Below are positions 36,187-49,303 of a stretch of DNA of 64,000 nt, in pieces. The stretch is taken from NCBI GenBank assembly GCA_949357655.1, contig CASHTG010000020.1, positions 1,178,001-1,242,000 on the forward strand. The letters are read 5' to 3'. How positions within the stretch are numbered: position 1 is the stretch's first letter; each line of letters opens with the position of its first letter. The translations under genes and the position numbers were made by a program. The DNA comes from Parascedosporium putredinis. Lineage: Eukaryota > Ascomycota > Sordariomycetes > Microascales > Microascaceae. A model generated the notes under the pieces. That model saw only the letters and a list, made by a program, of their open reading frames with translations. It searched no databases and had not been told where the DNA came from.

Positions 36187-36209
36187 TCGAAAGGAGCACT
36201 CCCTTTCGA
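36187..36209. repeat. 8-bp hairpin TCGAAAGG/CCTTTCGA
   Basis: Perfect 8-bp arms with a 7-nt loop. It is one of several short stem candidates within 36150-36260 (AGGTTAACCT palindrome, GGCACC/GGTGCC, AGCC/GGCT followed by T5). Confidence 0.6.
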
Positions 36210-37268
36210 AGGGGCACCTTCTAGTGCGGTACTCTGGTGCCTGGGGAGCCGCCGGGGGCTTTTTACCTCAAGCCCTTTGCCTCACTTCTAGAGAGGCGTG
36301 GGCAATTTGTCCAAAGAGATGGATCCTCCGAGAAATGGGCGCCTAGCACCGTGGTAGCGATCCATAGATGGGCCGTGAAATCGTAGGCAACGAGACCGGA
36401 TCCTCCTCCATGCATCTGGATGGCGGGGAAATCAGGGAGACCTGTAACCCATTCACCACACACTCATGTTGGATTAACAGACCCCGCAGCCCCGCCTCCA
36501 CATCCGCCCCCTCGTCAGCTTGCTTCGAACTTGCTCGCTCGATAGTGACAGACATTATGTGCTCTCTTTATTTCGATTTTTTACCTTTTGTACTATCAGA
36601 GAGATCACGCGCCAAAGGCGCAGACCTGCGAGGAAACCAAAATTGATCTATTGAAAGGACAACTCGGAAGCCGTCTGACTGAGAAGACGCGTAATGGGAA
36701 ATGGTCAGCCTTCCGGAACCTTAAATCCTTCCTCCAACATGTGAAGGGCGAGAAAGGGCAAATGGACAAGGGTTCAGTCAAAGTACATGGCTTCAATCTG
36801 GAGACGCCTCAGAGGTGCCAAACACAACGCCCCCGGCCCCAAAAGAAGACGTAAAAAAGAACGGAAAGCCTCAGCCATCAGCCAGGGTAAGACTGAGTTT
36901 GGACTCTAGGTGTCCGGCAAACCCGAGATTCTGGGAAGGTGGCGCTGCCGCAACCAGCGAATCGTATTTGCCGGGGCTGCCTCAGGACGCCGCAAACGCC
37001 AAGAATTAAAGTGGACGAATCGCTCTTTTGTGCACTCAGGTTCCTCGTCTTGCTCGTCAAAAGGGAGGGGAAAAAAGGCTGGATGCTTGTACTTTGACGA
37101 GCGTTGTGGATCCCTGTTGGCGGGGGCGTGGCGCGGGACTCTATCCTTCCTTGAACCTGGACGTGGACGAGCGCGCATGCAGCGAATGGAAGAAGGAGTG
37201 TAGCGATGCGGCGGGCTGATTTGTTCGAACCCCTTCGTCGATGGACCCATCCATGGATCAATTTACCT

Positions 37269-37291
37269 TCCCCTCACAAATTGTGAGGGGA
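37269..37291. repeat. 23-nt palindrome with 11-bp arms
   Basis: Arms TCCCCTCACAA and TTGTGAGGGGA flank a single A. It is isolated in gene-poor DNA. Confidence 0.85.
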
Positions 37292-38340
37292 GGGGCCAGA
37301 GAGGTCAGAGTTTGTCGACTTGATTAGAGAGACGGAGTGATCCCTTGTGTACTCGAGATGGTGGATAGAGAAAAGGCTACGTACTCAAGTCAGTAAGCCA
37401 CTTGATTGATCTATTCATTCGTGTGTAGCACTCGAGTATTACTCTTCTCAGCACTCGCGTTGGGGCAGTGAGTAATCATGGGGGCCATGATTCGCCATTT
37501 TGCGATCAAGGTTCCATAGCTGCCGTTGCCTTGTGCCCTTTGGGGCGTACATTCCAAATGTCGATTTGGGACTAATAGTTATATTTCCACACATGGTCAA
37601 TGCATGTCGTTAATAGTGCGCTTGCATGATGGATATGAGCACATGTCGCCATCCACTCGTCGGCTATTGCATCGGCCGCCATGAGGTGCCTAGTTCGGCC
37701 CTTCAGAAAAATAAGAGACAAGTTTCCATCTCATGAATGCAAAAACTCCAAGCCTACCTGCAAAGGTCTAGAATGTTTGGCTGGCTGGCAGATGTGAAAA
37801 GTCCGGTCTCCAACAAGTCTCTCTGCTTTCCCGCCTCCCCGTTTCGGGATCGGCTTGGTGCTGGTTCGAAACATCCGGGGCGGGCGCTTTGACTCCCTTC
37901 CCACCTATCGCCGAAACAAATGCGACCTTTGAAACTTTGGGGCCGTAGGAAAAGGGTCCCCCATTTCCAATTTCACCCATCCCTTTCTGAATACCCGGAA
38001 TCAATGGCTGGCTCTTTCTCTCAAGTCCCCGCCTAGATTGAGGGGGAGGCGAAAGCTTTGCAGCCACAGGGGAGGGTACTGGGCCCTGTCTGTCCAACCG
38101 ACAGTCCGCGAATGGGGGAAATAGATGGCCCTTTTTCTTCGCTGAAGAAAATGCCCTCGCGGTACTGGACACTAGTAGAAGCCTCTCCGCCCAAATGTGC
38201 GGAAATCATTCCCCCTTCTTTTCACTTGTGTCCCACGGGCCGGGTACATCTACATTGACCTCCCACATTAGGAAGGCTCGACGAAGCCTTCTCCCGCACA
38301 CCGCGCTGCACTGTCAAGAAGCATGGACCAGAGCGCGCGG

Positions 38341-38365
38341 TGCGCGCGCGCGTGTGTGTGCGTGC
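38341..38365. repeat. Alternating purine-pyrimidine run (GC/GT)
   Basis: Twenty-five nucleotides of strict alternation, (GC)n passing into (GT)n. Such runs can adopt Z-DNA under negative supercoiling. A small inverted repeat (GAAGGCT/AGCCTTC) lies about 60 nt upstream. Confidence 0.7.
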
Positions 38366-41300
38366 TCGGTACATCAACGTTGAACCGGAGAGAGGGTGTC
38401 ATGGGCGTGCGTGTGCCACTCTGGTTCATCCAGTCCCAAAGCAGATCCGCCCACCAGGGCGTGGCTGAAAGACGGGATGCATTCACCGCAACATTGGGAT
38501 CTCACTGCCTGTGTCCTTGAGGATGACCAACCCCCTTCCCCTCCAAAATAAGGCAATCATGCTGAGAGGATGAGAGAGAAGGGCGAAAAAGGACTCATTG
38601 TCTACAACGTAACAACCGACGGAATGAGCAGGGAAGAAACATTAGTCTTTCGTTTTTAGGAAGTTCGGAAAACACAACTTCCGTGCTTTGGTCTAGTCTA
38701 TCTTGTGCTGTCCGATAGAATGGCGAATTTTAAGATTACGGATCGCCACGATGTTTGCACCTTATCGGCTTATCGCTGGCCTTATCGCCGCATCGCGCAG
38801 ATGTGTATGAATCAATGGTTCTGTTTTGCTTCCCAACAATTCCACAGCGCAGGTTCCGCGTCCTGTTCTTTCGGCATGGCAAATGAAGAAGTAAAGGAGA
38901 CGAGCAGTTCGCAAAGAGCAGTGTGCTATGCACGGTAATATCATGATGCTCACAACACGGGCGTATGCTTTTGCCCGTTTTTGTATTTTTGTTTCCTTGG
39001 GTTGCCCGCGATCTTCGATGGGCTGAGACATTGTGCGTTCAAACTCACACCCCCACCACGCCTCGGGCTTTCCTCTCAGCCTACACGCCGGAGCTGTGTC
39101 AAGCTATTTTCGCCACGCCACATGCGGAAGAAAAATCAAAAAATATTCGTCAAGCGCAACTGCCCCCACTCTGCACGATGTTGCGAGAATGGAGAACCTT
39201 TGCCCCATTTTTCTCTCCTCCACTATTCGAGCATGGACTATCGCTCGTCACTAGAACCAAAGTCTTCAATAGTAGTGAACACAAAACACAAAAAAAGAAG
39301 GGTTCGGGTCTCCCACCTAGAACCCAAGGCCGCAATCAGGTTCGAATCATACAAGGCATCAAGTGTGATGTGTGCCGGGGAGAGAGAAAGAGAGAAAGTA
39401 AGCCTGAAAGCAAGGGTGCGGGATGCAACACTTGGTGCCTGGTCTTGACATACTTGTAGTCCTTGGAGCCTGGTGAGCTGTCCACGAGAATTGGCTTTTT
39501 GTCGCTGCTACCTCGAGTCTTGTCAAAAGTCGCACAAAAGGTAACTTGTCGACGAGAACATACTGCGAGCCTGCTCTGGCCAGCATCTGGGGTTGGTCCT
39601 TGGATATATACGAGCCAATAAATGCGTTCAGCCCGCCACCAACCTGCTGCCTGAACTGCAGGTCAGTTCCCAATCGATGCAAGAGGCAGCCCTGCTGCTC
39701 CCTCTCCCTCTTTGCTCCCCGCTGCCTGTCAATGGCCGCCTTAGCGACAACGGCGTGGGCGATGCAGCAGCCACTTTTTTTGTTCATGTCGCACACTCAC
39801 CGCGTTGTACAACAGGCAAGCAATAAAGCACCAGGACCCAAAGAAAAGAAAAGGCCCCGAAAACGCTCGGCAGGCAGGCTCCACCGATACTTCCATGAAC
39901 ACAACGTGCGGGTTTCGGGCTGTCTTAACTTCGCATTGACGATGGATCCAAAGTCTCAGTCTTTCGTCTTTTATGAGAGGGGAAAAGAAAAAGAAAGGGC
40001 TGGCTTTTACCGCTATCTCGTAGGTTCCGTTCTCCCGATGCCGAGGGTTGGACCAAGCTCCGGTGTGGGCTGGCTACGGGCTGGCCTGTGCGAAAGGAGG
40101 GGGAGGGGATGATTCTTCCCCGCCGTATATTTGCTAGCCTTATCGAATGACTCTTATTTCGGGTTGCTATCCACTATTTCATACATGTGGTCCTTTGTTT
40201 ATTATCGATAGTTCCAAGGTTGCTTGCGGGGGCAAGAGGGGAGTGCTTGAGCTCTACCCCCGCCTTCTCATCCTCGAAAGAACGCGATGAATCATTACCG
40301 AAACTGCTTGATGCTTCCTGCTGCTTAAACTTGAGAGTATTCTCGTGCGTCCCGCTTCACCGCAAGAGAAGCAGAAGGCATATTTCGGATCCAGCTTTCG
40401 CCATCCATTGGGAAAACCCCCTTCCCCCGCCATCCTCGTCTCCCGTATTAATTCTAATTTTGCTTCACTCGCCTCCCTTCGGCCAACATTCGTGGTCCGA
40501 GAAGCCCTGTTCGCCCCCTCCAAGGACTTTGATGTACCCTGGACCAGATCGATCAAGCAACGCGGCCTGTGAGTACCGTTACAAGCACCCCGCGAGAGAG
40601 AGAGCACCGACAGCCCCACTACACCCCACCATACCCCCTCCCCTTTTCGCTCAGCTGCCCTGGCCGGCCTCGTTCCTTCCCTTTTCTGATTTGCCCTCCG
40701 TGGTTGCTGCCACAGGTGTGTCGTTGGTACCCCGGTACCATCTTCGGAGGGTCAGACTCAGAGATTGAGCCAGCATATTCCACATGCACACTGTCCGAGG
40801 TCCTGTATTCTCGCCCACCATCACTTGGCACAGAGACCCGAGCCCTTGGCATTTGCCCTTCTTATTTCGAATCTCCACACACACCCCTATTCCTCACCCC
40901 TCCCTCCCTCCCCCATTGTCCTTGCAAAGCAGCGAAGCACCTGGACACGTCGAGTTGCCCTGCACAAACAAGGATTCCCGTCTTTTTCGTCCCGCTTGCC
41001 ACCCCAAACCCAGAAGGCCGGCCAGCCCAAATCCCACAACTGAATCGCTTGAGCTCCCTCAACTCCGCCCCCTTCCAACGTTACGCCCTCTCTTGCCCCC
41101 AGCCTCAGCACGCCCCCTTCCCTCTTCGAAATATCTACAAAAAGACCCAGGACCCCCGGCGCCGACCAGAACCCTCCCTTTTGGTTTCAGAAACAAAAAC
41201 CCACGAGCTTTCCATCTTCTTTTCAACGAACGACACGACTTTCAAGAAACATCTCAACTAATACCTAACCATCCCATCTTAGCGCCTCTCGATTGTAACC

Positions 41301-41973
41301 TGCGAAATACGCTCCAACGAAAGTAAGGAGTTTTGTGCACCAAGTCATCAAGCTTGACGCCTCTTCCCGTTTAGGATCTGCCTCGAACCTAGGTCCCGAA
41401 AGCATCCCGCTCATCCCTTTTGTACCGACAACCCTTTGCCACCCGACACTCCACACACCCATCCACGGAGTCAAGCCCGCCTCCCTTGACTCAAGAACCT
41501 AAAAGGAATAGGAAAGAAAAGATTTTTCTTTCTAGTGCCTTTCTCCTCATCCTCTCGACGGAACATAAATCGGCCCTCCCCGGCTCTCCGGTCACCACCC
41601 GCGCTTCCTTCACACCTCACCTAACTAATCCTTTCATCATCGACCGTGGAGGTTTTCCTTTCCTTCAGATCCGTAGAGATACCCCTTCACCTATCCGTCA
41701 TCAACGCAACGGAACACACCGACCCCTTTCCCGCAAATTCGATTAGAACCTAACCCGGCGGGCGGTATCCTACTATTCAGGCTCACCCGGAAACGACACA
41801 TTAAACGCGTTGCCCCTTGGTTGAGATCTGCCATCTGCGACGTCGCACAACATCACGCGCTGCACTAAGACTGATCACGACGCACGTCCTCGTTTAAACA
41901 CACACAGAACAAATATCCCCTTGAGTGCGACATCGAGATTCCATCCTATTTTCACACAACATTGACCGCAATC

Positions 41974-42324
41974 ATGGCTTCACCATCCTCCGACCATCAA
42001 TACTATCTAGGCGCTGGCAAGGAGATGAGCCCCGAATCCTACCAATGGATTGAACCGATATCTATCGACGACGACGACCTCATGTTCGGTGGCAAGTCCC
42101 TTAGCACCTGGTACGAAGAGGATAGGAGCCGCCTCAGCGGTGTGTATTCCGACGAGGAGGAGACGAGGGGCCGCCAAAGGGTACGAGTCTATCCCGATTC
42201 CCAGAATTGAGGCACATGGATGAAACCTTTGGGGCTAACCTTTCTTTTTTTCCTGCAGCACCGCACGCATTATGCCTCCAGCCATGGAAGCTCCAAGACC
42301 CAGCAGTCCTCGAAGAAGAATTGA
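41974..42324 (+). CDS. Small acidic hypothetical protein, two exons, 90 aa
   Basis: Exon 1 (41974-42180) begins MASPSSDHQYYLGAGKEMSP, has the acidic core IEPISIDDDDLMFGGKSLST, and ends ETRGRQR. The intron is 42181-42258 (GTACGA...CCTGCAG, with TTCTTTTTTTCC before the acceptor). Exon 2 (42259-42324) adds RTHYASSHGSSKTQQSSKKN and stops at TGA 42322-42324. Splicing is phase 0. The product has an acidic N-terminal half and a basic Ser/Lys-rich tail, with no signal peptide or membrane segment. I do not recognise the family. The region before the ATG is more than 1 kb of C/T-rich, gene-free sequence, which suggests a long leader or a large promoter of the kind seen at regulated genes. Coding status rests on composition and the clean intron. 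Confidence 0.65.
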
Positions 42325-45300
42325 AAGCAAACCCCGTCGAACACGAACGCCGGTCTGAAGCACTGAAAATGTTCTCCTTACCGCGCCAACAGATTCATAA
42401 GCGGCATTGTCGTCTCTTGACCCGTTGTGCTTCCTCCTTCGCCTCACCGAGCTTGGACGCCCTCAAGCAGGGCTCGCAGCTCCTTTTTTCATCTCATTTC
42501 TGCAATAGTCGTGGCGTTTACTATTGTGCGCACCCTTCTAATTGCTCGACACACCCCCGCCTGTATCATTCCTCCCGCACCCTTGAGAAACAGAACCACA
42601 TACAACTTTGACGTACGCACGTCGAACATGACTATACCCGCCTTTACATACCACGCTGGAAGATAGTGGTTTAGGATACTGGCATCCTTTGTTTTCCCTT
42701 TGCTTGCATCGGTTGCATCCGGCTCATACAAACGATAGACGGATTTCCCCATTCCCCGGGTGGATAATGCCCTAGAAGGCTTTCATCATGGGCTCATCTT
42801 AGTACCTTTCTCTTGCCCGCCCTTGGCGTTTTAACGATTGTTTTTTTTTTTCCTCTTCTCATCTTTTCTTTTTGCATCTTGCGCGATGTGCGCAGGGCCG
42901 TCACCTCTATAGGGACGATGAAATCACATCTCTGTCTGGCACTTTGCCATTGCATACACTTGGGGTCGGTTTGTTTTCAGTTTCATGTCTTCCTGCTTTC
43001 ACATGGGGCGCGCTTGGCAAGAGAAAAGCAATAATTCTTGTGTTTTCTTCATTTCCCATATGCATCAAAGCCTGGCTGACGGCAGGTGGAGAGGAACGAA
43101 GTGCAGAAGAGGAACAAGAAGGTAGTAGGATGGAGAGAGGATGGAAGATCATTCGCGGCTGGACCTTGGAATTTTGAAGAGTGGAAGTCACCGCCCTCAG
43201 CGAGGGCGAGTGAAACTTTTTTGAGAGAGATTGAATGAACGAAGAACATGCTCACTTCACTTTTTGCTTTGCCTCACTTTTTGCCTTGCCTATCTCGATG
43301 TTTTCCTTGTATGCTTTGGTTCCTCGTCTCTTGGCCACTCGGCCTACATTGCTTCCACTGCGTGTTTTCAGCTTGCATCGCACGTCTGTTGGCTTTGGAT
43401 AGCCACGCGTGCGACCCCGCGGTCTATGTGCTCCTTGCCGCAACAATCTCTGCTCATTCTTGGGGACGTTCCCTATTCTTGATACCCGTATGATACCCGC
43501 TTGGTTCGGTTCATTGACTAGTGGCCCCGCAGCCTCGAGTCTCTTCGTTGACGGGGGCGCTTGTCGTGCGAGAGTGTGTGCATGCATTGACGTGTGGAGA
43601 GGTAATACTGGGTAGAAGAGAGGCTTGGCCCAAGGCGACGAGGGAAGATTGCTTATTTCTGAACACTCATCTCATTCCATAGCTCAATCAAATTCATATA
43701 CTGATTTTCCAAAAACAAGACGTCTCAAGTGCACACATGCAGTGAATCGGATACTTGCTTCCCGTTTTGCCAATGGGCATTGCATTCTCTTGCTAGTCAT
43801 TGTCTCGGATGTCCGACCGAAAGAAGGCGACTTGGGGCTAGGGCACGGCAACGGAGTCTAGGATCCTTCGAGAACCTTGAAATGGATGAAGAAGAGAAAA
43901 CAGAATTTCATGTACAGGTCTTGTTGTCAGGGCTCTTCCTCGTGAGCTCCTCGCCATGTGAAAATCGCTTGCCGTATTTTCTTTTTTCTTAGATTAGTAG
44001 ATACGCATCAATGGCCTAGGACTATCACGATGAGGGGGACAGAACTGTATCTGGAGCCTACATGTAGGAACTACTAATAACATTTAAAGGAAGACCTTGT
44101 CTTAGCAGGACCCATCCTCGTCCCATCAAAGCATTTTTCTTCTTCGAAAAGTAGGCAAAAGAGAAGACCATAAAAAGGACGGAAAATCGCAACGCTCTTT
44201 TGCGGCGGCTTGCTCTCGCGATGTGTTGTTCTAAAGAGCAGTTATCAAAGAAGAGTAGGCAGTATCATAAGGCGGAGAGCTTTTGCAGCGGGATGGGGAG
44301 GTTGCTTGAAGGGCGGAAGCGCGGGGAGGAGAGAACACGAGGAGGACAACGCCGGAGCGCATATTGTTCGGTATGAGTGGGGTTTCTTGCCCCGAGGCTA
44401 GCTCACCTCCGTAGCTCCCGCTTGTCGGAGCAGCACAAGCCACAGCGAGGGACGGTTGGGCGCCCCCTCGCCCGCAGGAAGTCGTATCTGGACACACAGT
44501 CTCCTCTCGCGTTTTCCCCACTGCGTCCGTCCGGGAGGTTTTTGATATGCCGTTCTGTAAGTGGTTTTTTATTTAAAAAAAAAGTTCCTGCCCGCTGTTC
44601 CCTTCTTACTTCTCCTCCCAAAAGGTCCTCCGCCATTTACGTTGCTGGTGGTGAAATCGGGAGAAGTAAACCTATGAGCAAAGCGGGACAAAGAGGTGGG
44701 AAAGAGACCAGCTGGTCCCCCTTCCCTTCCCACGTGGGGCTTGACTCCTCACAATATGTGCGGGAGAAAGGAGGGAAGGAGGTTTTGTTTTCTTTTTTTT
44801 TTTTCCCTTTACTGTGCCGTCGACAGACTGTAGTTTTTTCTTCTTCTTTTTCCCTCTCTTGTCTGATTGCGAGAGGGCTTCTTGAGAAATTGGCATATCT
44901 CGCGCGATAAAGGCGGAATCGGGTCACGGGTGAGGGTTGGCTCGGCAGATGGACGGGTTTTCAATCACCTGTATAGTGTCTGCATGCAAGGCACATCTTT
45001 GAATGGGTGTGAAGGGACATGCTCGAGAGTGAACCCTTGAGATAAGGGCCTCTGCACTTTTTCTCACTTTTGTGTGTCCTCGGGAGGGGGTAAGGAGGTG
45101 GGGAGCGGATGGAGACGTGTGACACATGTTGAGGGGGAGGGGAGGGGAAGCGAAGAGTCGTTGATGCCTTGCGGCGCTGACGAGCTTGAACGACGATTCG
45201 ACTTTGCGGGGGACCTCGTGAGATTAGGGCTGGACTTGGGGAGGTTCGTCTTTGAGGGGTTTCACGTGTATATTTTTATCCGTTATTTGTGAGAGTTTCT

Positions 45301-48101
45301 TCACATGCGTGCCGCGATGGTGAGTCTCGATAGTGCGTACATCTTGTCTCGACGGCGCGCTTGGTCTCAGGCCTATTGAGCGCTAGAGACGTTAAGGAGC
45401 GGGAGGGAGGGCGGTATCTTGGAGTCTTGCACGGAAATGCTCGGGGTCTGCGGGACCAAAAAGAACATTGAAGTTACATATTCGGAGAGGACATAAACAA
45501 TGTCGTTGCAAACATTCCGAGAGCCGCCCGCCTTACGAATGCATCGGATGTGCCACTCACCGCGGGTTGTGTGCGTGTGTGTAATTTTTTTCCTTTCCCT
45601 TTCCTTCATACCGACCGATCCCCGAAAAAGGGCCAGGGAGCGTTGAACAGGCGGCGCGGAGATGCGGGTTCGCGGAAGATGGGCGTTCGGCGGGGTAGAG
45701 AGACAGCGAGGCGCGGGGTGGGGAGAGAGAGGGCCGGGTTGACAATGAACCAGCTCTCAGGCCACTTGTGCAGAGAGAGAGTCTAGACCCCGACGGAACC
45801 GTAGTGTAAAACAGGAAAAGAGAACAAGGCAACTCTGGCTTGTGTATGTTTTTTTGCTTTAAGTCTTCATCTTTTTAAGCTTCTGCCAGTCAAAGCCGGA
45901 ATCTGAATCACCGCCTCGCTTCCGAGACGCCCGGATGGGCAGATGACAAGGTGGAAAGCAGGCAATAACACGACCAAGTATCGTGTCCACGCCTCACAAA
46001 TCACCACCACACAACAATACCTTCTTATCTCTGTCTCCTGAATGTATCCTACTGTTGCTCTTTTTCCTCTAGGGTTTGTTTTCTTCCTTTTTCTCCTCCT
46101 ACAGGTGATATCCTCGCTTCTGATCTGCGTTTCGAGGCGGGGACCCAGATTCGGCAAGGCGTCGTCGAACGCCACAAGTCATCTGGCGATCTCTTTGGAC
46201 GTGGGAGGGAGGGCTCGCATGACCTGAGGTTCATGGTCGCTGTCACCAAGGGGCCACAGAAAGACGGTCTGACGCGCGACAGGAGCTAAAAGGAGGCAAG
46301 GAGGCCACACGCCAAGAAAAGAAACTTTTTTTCTTTTCTTAGTTAGTTTTCCTTTCTTTTTTCTTTTACCCTCTTTGGGCTCCCTTGGGGAACTTTCCGC
46401 CGCCTGTGTCGAAGAGGTTAGGAGCTGATGGTTGGGCCCCCATCACATTTTCTGGGTGGAGAAAAGCCAAAATGAAGCACACGGCCACGAGGAAGGGGAA
46501 AACGGAAGACGGCGGAAAATTGTAGTAAACAAGGGAGGAAACCCAAAAAAGAAAACTAAACAAGCATCGACGCGTGGCCAATTTCTTTTGTGAACAAAAC
46601 AGAGAAAAATAATAGAGAAACGTTGAAACCGAGGCCAGCACCTGGTGGTACGACGTAGCTGTTATGTCATTGTTTGATCCCGCCGCCCTTTCATCACCAA
46701 TACCCCAGAACGCCACGGAGGGAGGAGAAAACCAAGGCTGAAGAGGCGGATGGAGACGCATTCCCGCGGAACGAGGATGATCGCTGCAGCGTGCAGAACG
46801 TTGAAGACAACAAAGAGATTACGCCGCGATGCAATACGTAAAACTAACTACTTGTAATATAGCACTCCGACATTACCCTTGGCTATAGGATCCCATATTC
46901 TAGGGCTGTCCGATGCGTCCTCTGCTCGGATGCCCGGCAGTGGCCCTTTTTCTTTTACCTCTCTTTTCTTATCTGTTTTCCCATCGCCTGAGTAAATACA
47001 GAGAGTCAACGCTCGCTGCTCGTCGCCATGGGCAAGCTCGTTAGTCTTCGCGGGATACATGGGAAGACATCCAGATATCAATCACGCACTTGTCTTGTTG
47101 TTTCACTCCCTTTTATTATCTTTTTTCATCGTTTCGTTTCGTTCATCTACAAGTAACATACCTTTTTCCCGTCGCCGTAGTCTTCCCGCTCTCCGGGTTT
47201 GAACAAAAGGGAGGGTTGCAAAACGGCAAAGAAACAAATCCTCGGACGACGTCATGCGGCTTTCTTGTCTTCCCACCCACACTTCTTTCCCTCCCCCCCT
47301 CCCTCCGGCCCCCATCCTCACTAGAGTAAACCCTCAAAGTGTTCGTGCTTCCCCTGTTTTTCCCTGTGCTTCCCCCTCCCTCCCCCGGCCGGTAGATCGT
47401 AGGTCTTGCGTGTAATCGTGCAGCTCCGGCTGGTGCACTTGACGCCCGCGGACACTCGTCATCCAGGAGCGGAAAAGGGAGAAAAAAAGAAAAACAAAGA
47501 GGTATCGATGTACGCAAGGGAAAAAGAAAAAGGGGAAAACGACCACAACACGACGTAAGACAAGAGTAGAAAGCGTAACCGGGGAAAAAAAGAAAAGAAA
47601 GAAAAAAACAAAATCCTCACCAGAAAACCCTGCATTTGGTCCTCCCCACCCCCCTTTCCATTCATTCTCCATGAGCCGAGTCGGTGCACCCTGGACATCA
47701 TGGTCATGTAGATGATGTATCATTGGCGGTATCAGCCCAAAGCCTCTCACCCCCGGGGACTATTCTGTTTTATATTCATACCTTATCCCGTTGGGCTCGC
47801 CTCTGAGCCATCATCACTATTCTCTTCTCTTAATCTTGCCAACTTTTTTTTCCTTCTCTGACTCGACTCCGTCTTCCCGGCTGTACGGTTAACCCTCTCC
47901 GGCCCCCAAGCATATCCATTCTATTGGACCGAAACTCCAGAAGAGAATCCTTATTCTTGCTTTCTACACACTCGCTCCATACATGCCCGGCCTAGTCCTC
48001 GTGTCAGTGGACATCAAGTAGCTGCGGAGACTCGAAAGAAAAAAGCCACTTCGAGATACATCATTTTCATCTATATTTTTATTTAAACAACGTCCTACAA
48101 A
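42325..48101. other. Gene-poor region (about 5.8 kb)
   Basis: No supported gene on either strand. Poly-T and poly-A tracts are frequent (for example ~42841, ~44795, ~46330, ~47590). Open frames are short and look like translated low-complexity DNA. Confidence 0.45.
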
Positions 48102-48762
48102 ATGACCCGCCCCGATTCTCAAGACCCCACCCTATGCCCCACCCTCTCGTCCTCGTCGACGTCGTCCCTGGAACCCTCTAGTGACAGCATCGCCGACTGG
48201 ATCGCCCCGGCAGCACCCGTCGTCCATCCTCGCGCCCTACGGGACCAGGATGCCGCTGCCGCTGCCATGGTCGCCGGTGGCGCGAGCGATTCGGCAGAGG
48301 AGAGTAGCGGGTACGAGGAAGAAGACGTCGCGGTCCCACGAACGAGAGCGAGGATCCACCGGCCGTCTTCAACATACAAGAGGATCTCGTCAGCCACGGA
48401 TGACGAATCGACGCGGGATCTTTGGCTGAGGATGGTTGAGCTTCAGCAACGCTTCGGGTGCTATACCTCTGCGAGAATGAGAGCTGCGGCATCTTCAGAC
48501 GGCGCTGTGGACTTTATGCGTATGATCTATCGTTTTCCTCATTCCCCATCCGATTTCCATGTCCATTCCTCCGAGTTAAAGACAGGTAGACTGACTGATG
48601 TAAAATACAGCATCTCGGGCGTGCCTAGATCTCTTGAACGAGAGTCTCACCACTGTCGACCTACCACCGGAAGGGTGGAGGATACTTGGAAAGTTTGTAA
48701 CCGACGAGCCCGAGGACAGCCCGAGGATACGCAAGAACCGATGGAGGCTTTGGAAGAGCTAG
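48102..48762 (+). CDS. Conserved-looking hypothetical protein, two exons, 189 aa
   Basis: Exon 1 (48102-48519) opens MTRPDSQDPTLCPTLSSSST, is Ser/Ala-rich with an acidic patch (SSGYEEEDVAVP), and ends in a more conserved helix (STRDLWLRMVELQQRFGCYT, then SDGAVDFM). The intron is 48520-48610 (GTATGA...AATACAG, with a CTGAC branch site). Exon 2 (48611-48762) gives PSRACLDLLNESLTTVDLPP, then EGWRILGKFVTDEPEDSPRI and RKNRWRLWKS before TAG. The splice restores a Pro codon in phase 1. The unspliced frame stays open to 48944 but is meaningless after the donor. The compact Trp-rich C-terminus suggests a folded helical domain behind a disordered N-terminus. I cannot name the family. Confidence 0.7.
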
Positions 48763-49303
48763 ATGCCGGCGCAGTGTCTCCAGAGAAGATGAAAAAAGCC
48801 CGAGGCAGATTGGAAGGTGGGGAGAGGACCCTTGGCTCGGATGGCGCGATACCCCGTCGGCGCAAAGTTGACTTGATTTTATTTTGTCCCGTTTCTTCTT
48901 CTCTTTCCTCCCTTTTGTTCCGAAGCGGGCCGGGTCCGCGGTGAGTGTCAGTCCTTTCTACCGTGTTTGAGCCGGCGTTGTCGTGGTGTATCCGCATCTG
49001 GTTTGTTCATCCGGCGTACTTTGTTTTTAAGGTCTTTTTCCTTTCCGCCCACCCAGGTTGTCCTGCATCTGTACCTCTCTCGATACGATATCATACCAGA
49101 CGATGACATAGAATGCCATTTTACCTTTATTTATCCTTGATCGATGGCGCATGACCTTGTTGTCCCGCGGTCCGTATAGGCGGCATGAAGCGTGAATATA
49201 GCCATTGTAGACTGTGAGGTGAGAGCGCCTTGGAGGGCAAGAAAGCGTGGTGTCGAAACCATTGTCAAGGCACACCGCGGTAGGGGGCAGCCCTGGAGCA
49301 ACA
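48763..49303. other. Intergenic region between convergent genes
   Basis: About 540 nt holding the 3' ends of the hypothetical gene and PSF3. Nothing else is recognised. Confidence 0.5.

Larger units (their letters stand above)
30561..41973. other. Gene-poor region (about 11.4 kb)
   Basis: No open frame here shows family-like sequence or a credible splice pattern. Local structures are a cluster of short hairpins at 36150-36260, a near-perfect palindrome at 37269-37291, and an alternating purine-pyrimidine run at 38341-38365. From about 40600 to 41973 the plus strand is strongly C- and T-rich, probably the promoter and leader of the small gene at 41974. No tRNA, 5S rRNA or transposon was recognised. 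Confidence 0.45.

Noticed and set aside
39339..39348. GGTTCGAATC, a tRNA B-box look-alike
   Set aside because: The flanks do not pair as a T-stem and no A box precedes it.
40569..41261. 230-codon Pro/Ser-rich open frame before the small gene at 41974
   Set aside because: Translation of a C/T-rich tract; overlapping frames are equally open, as expected for a leader.
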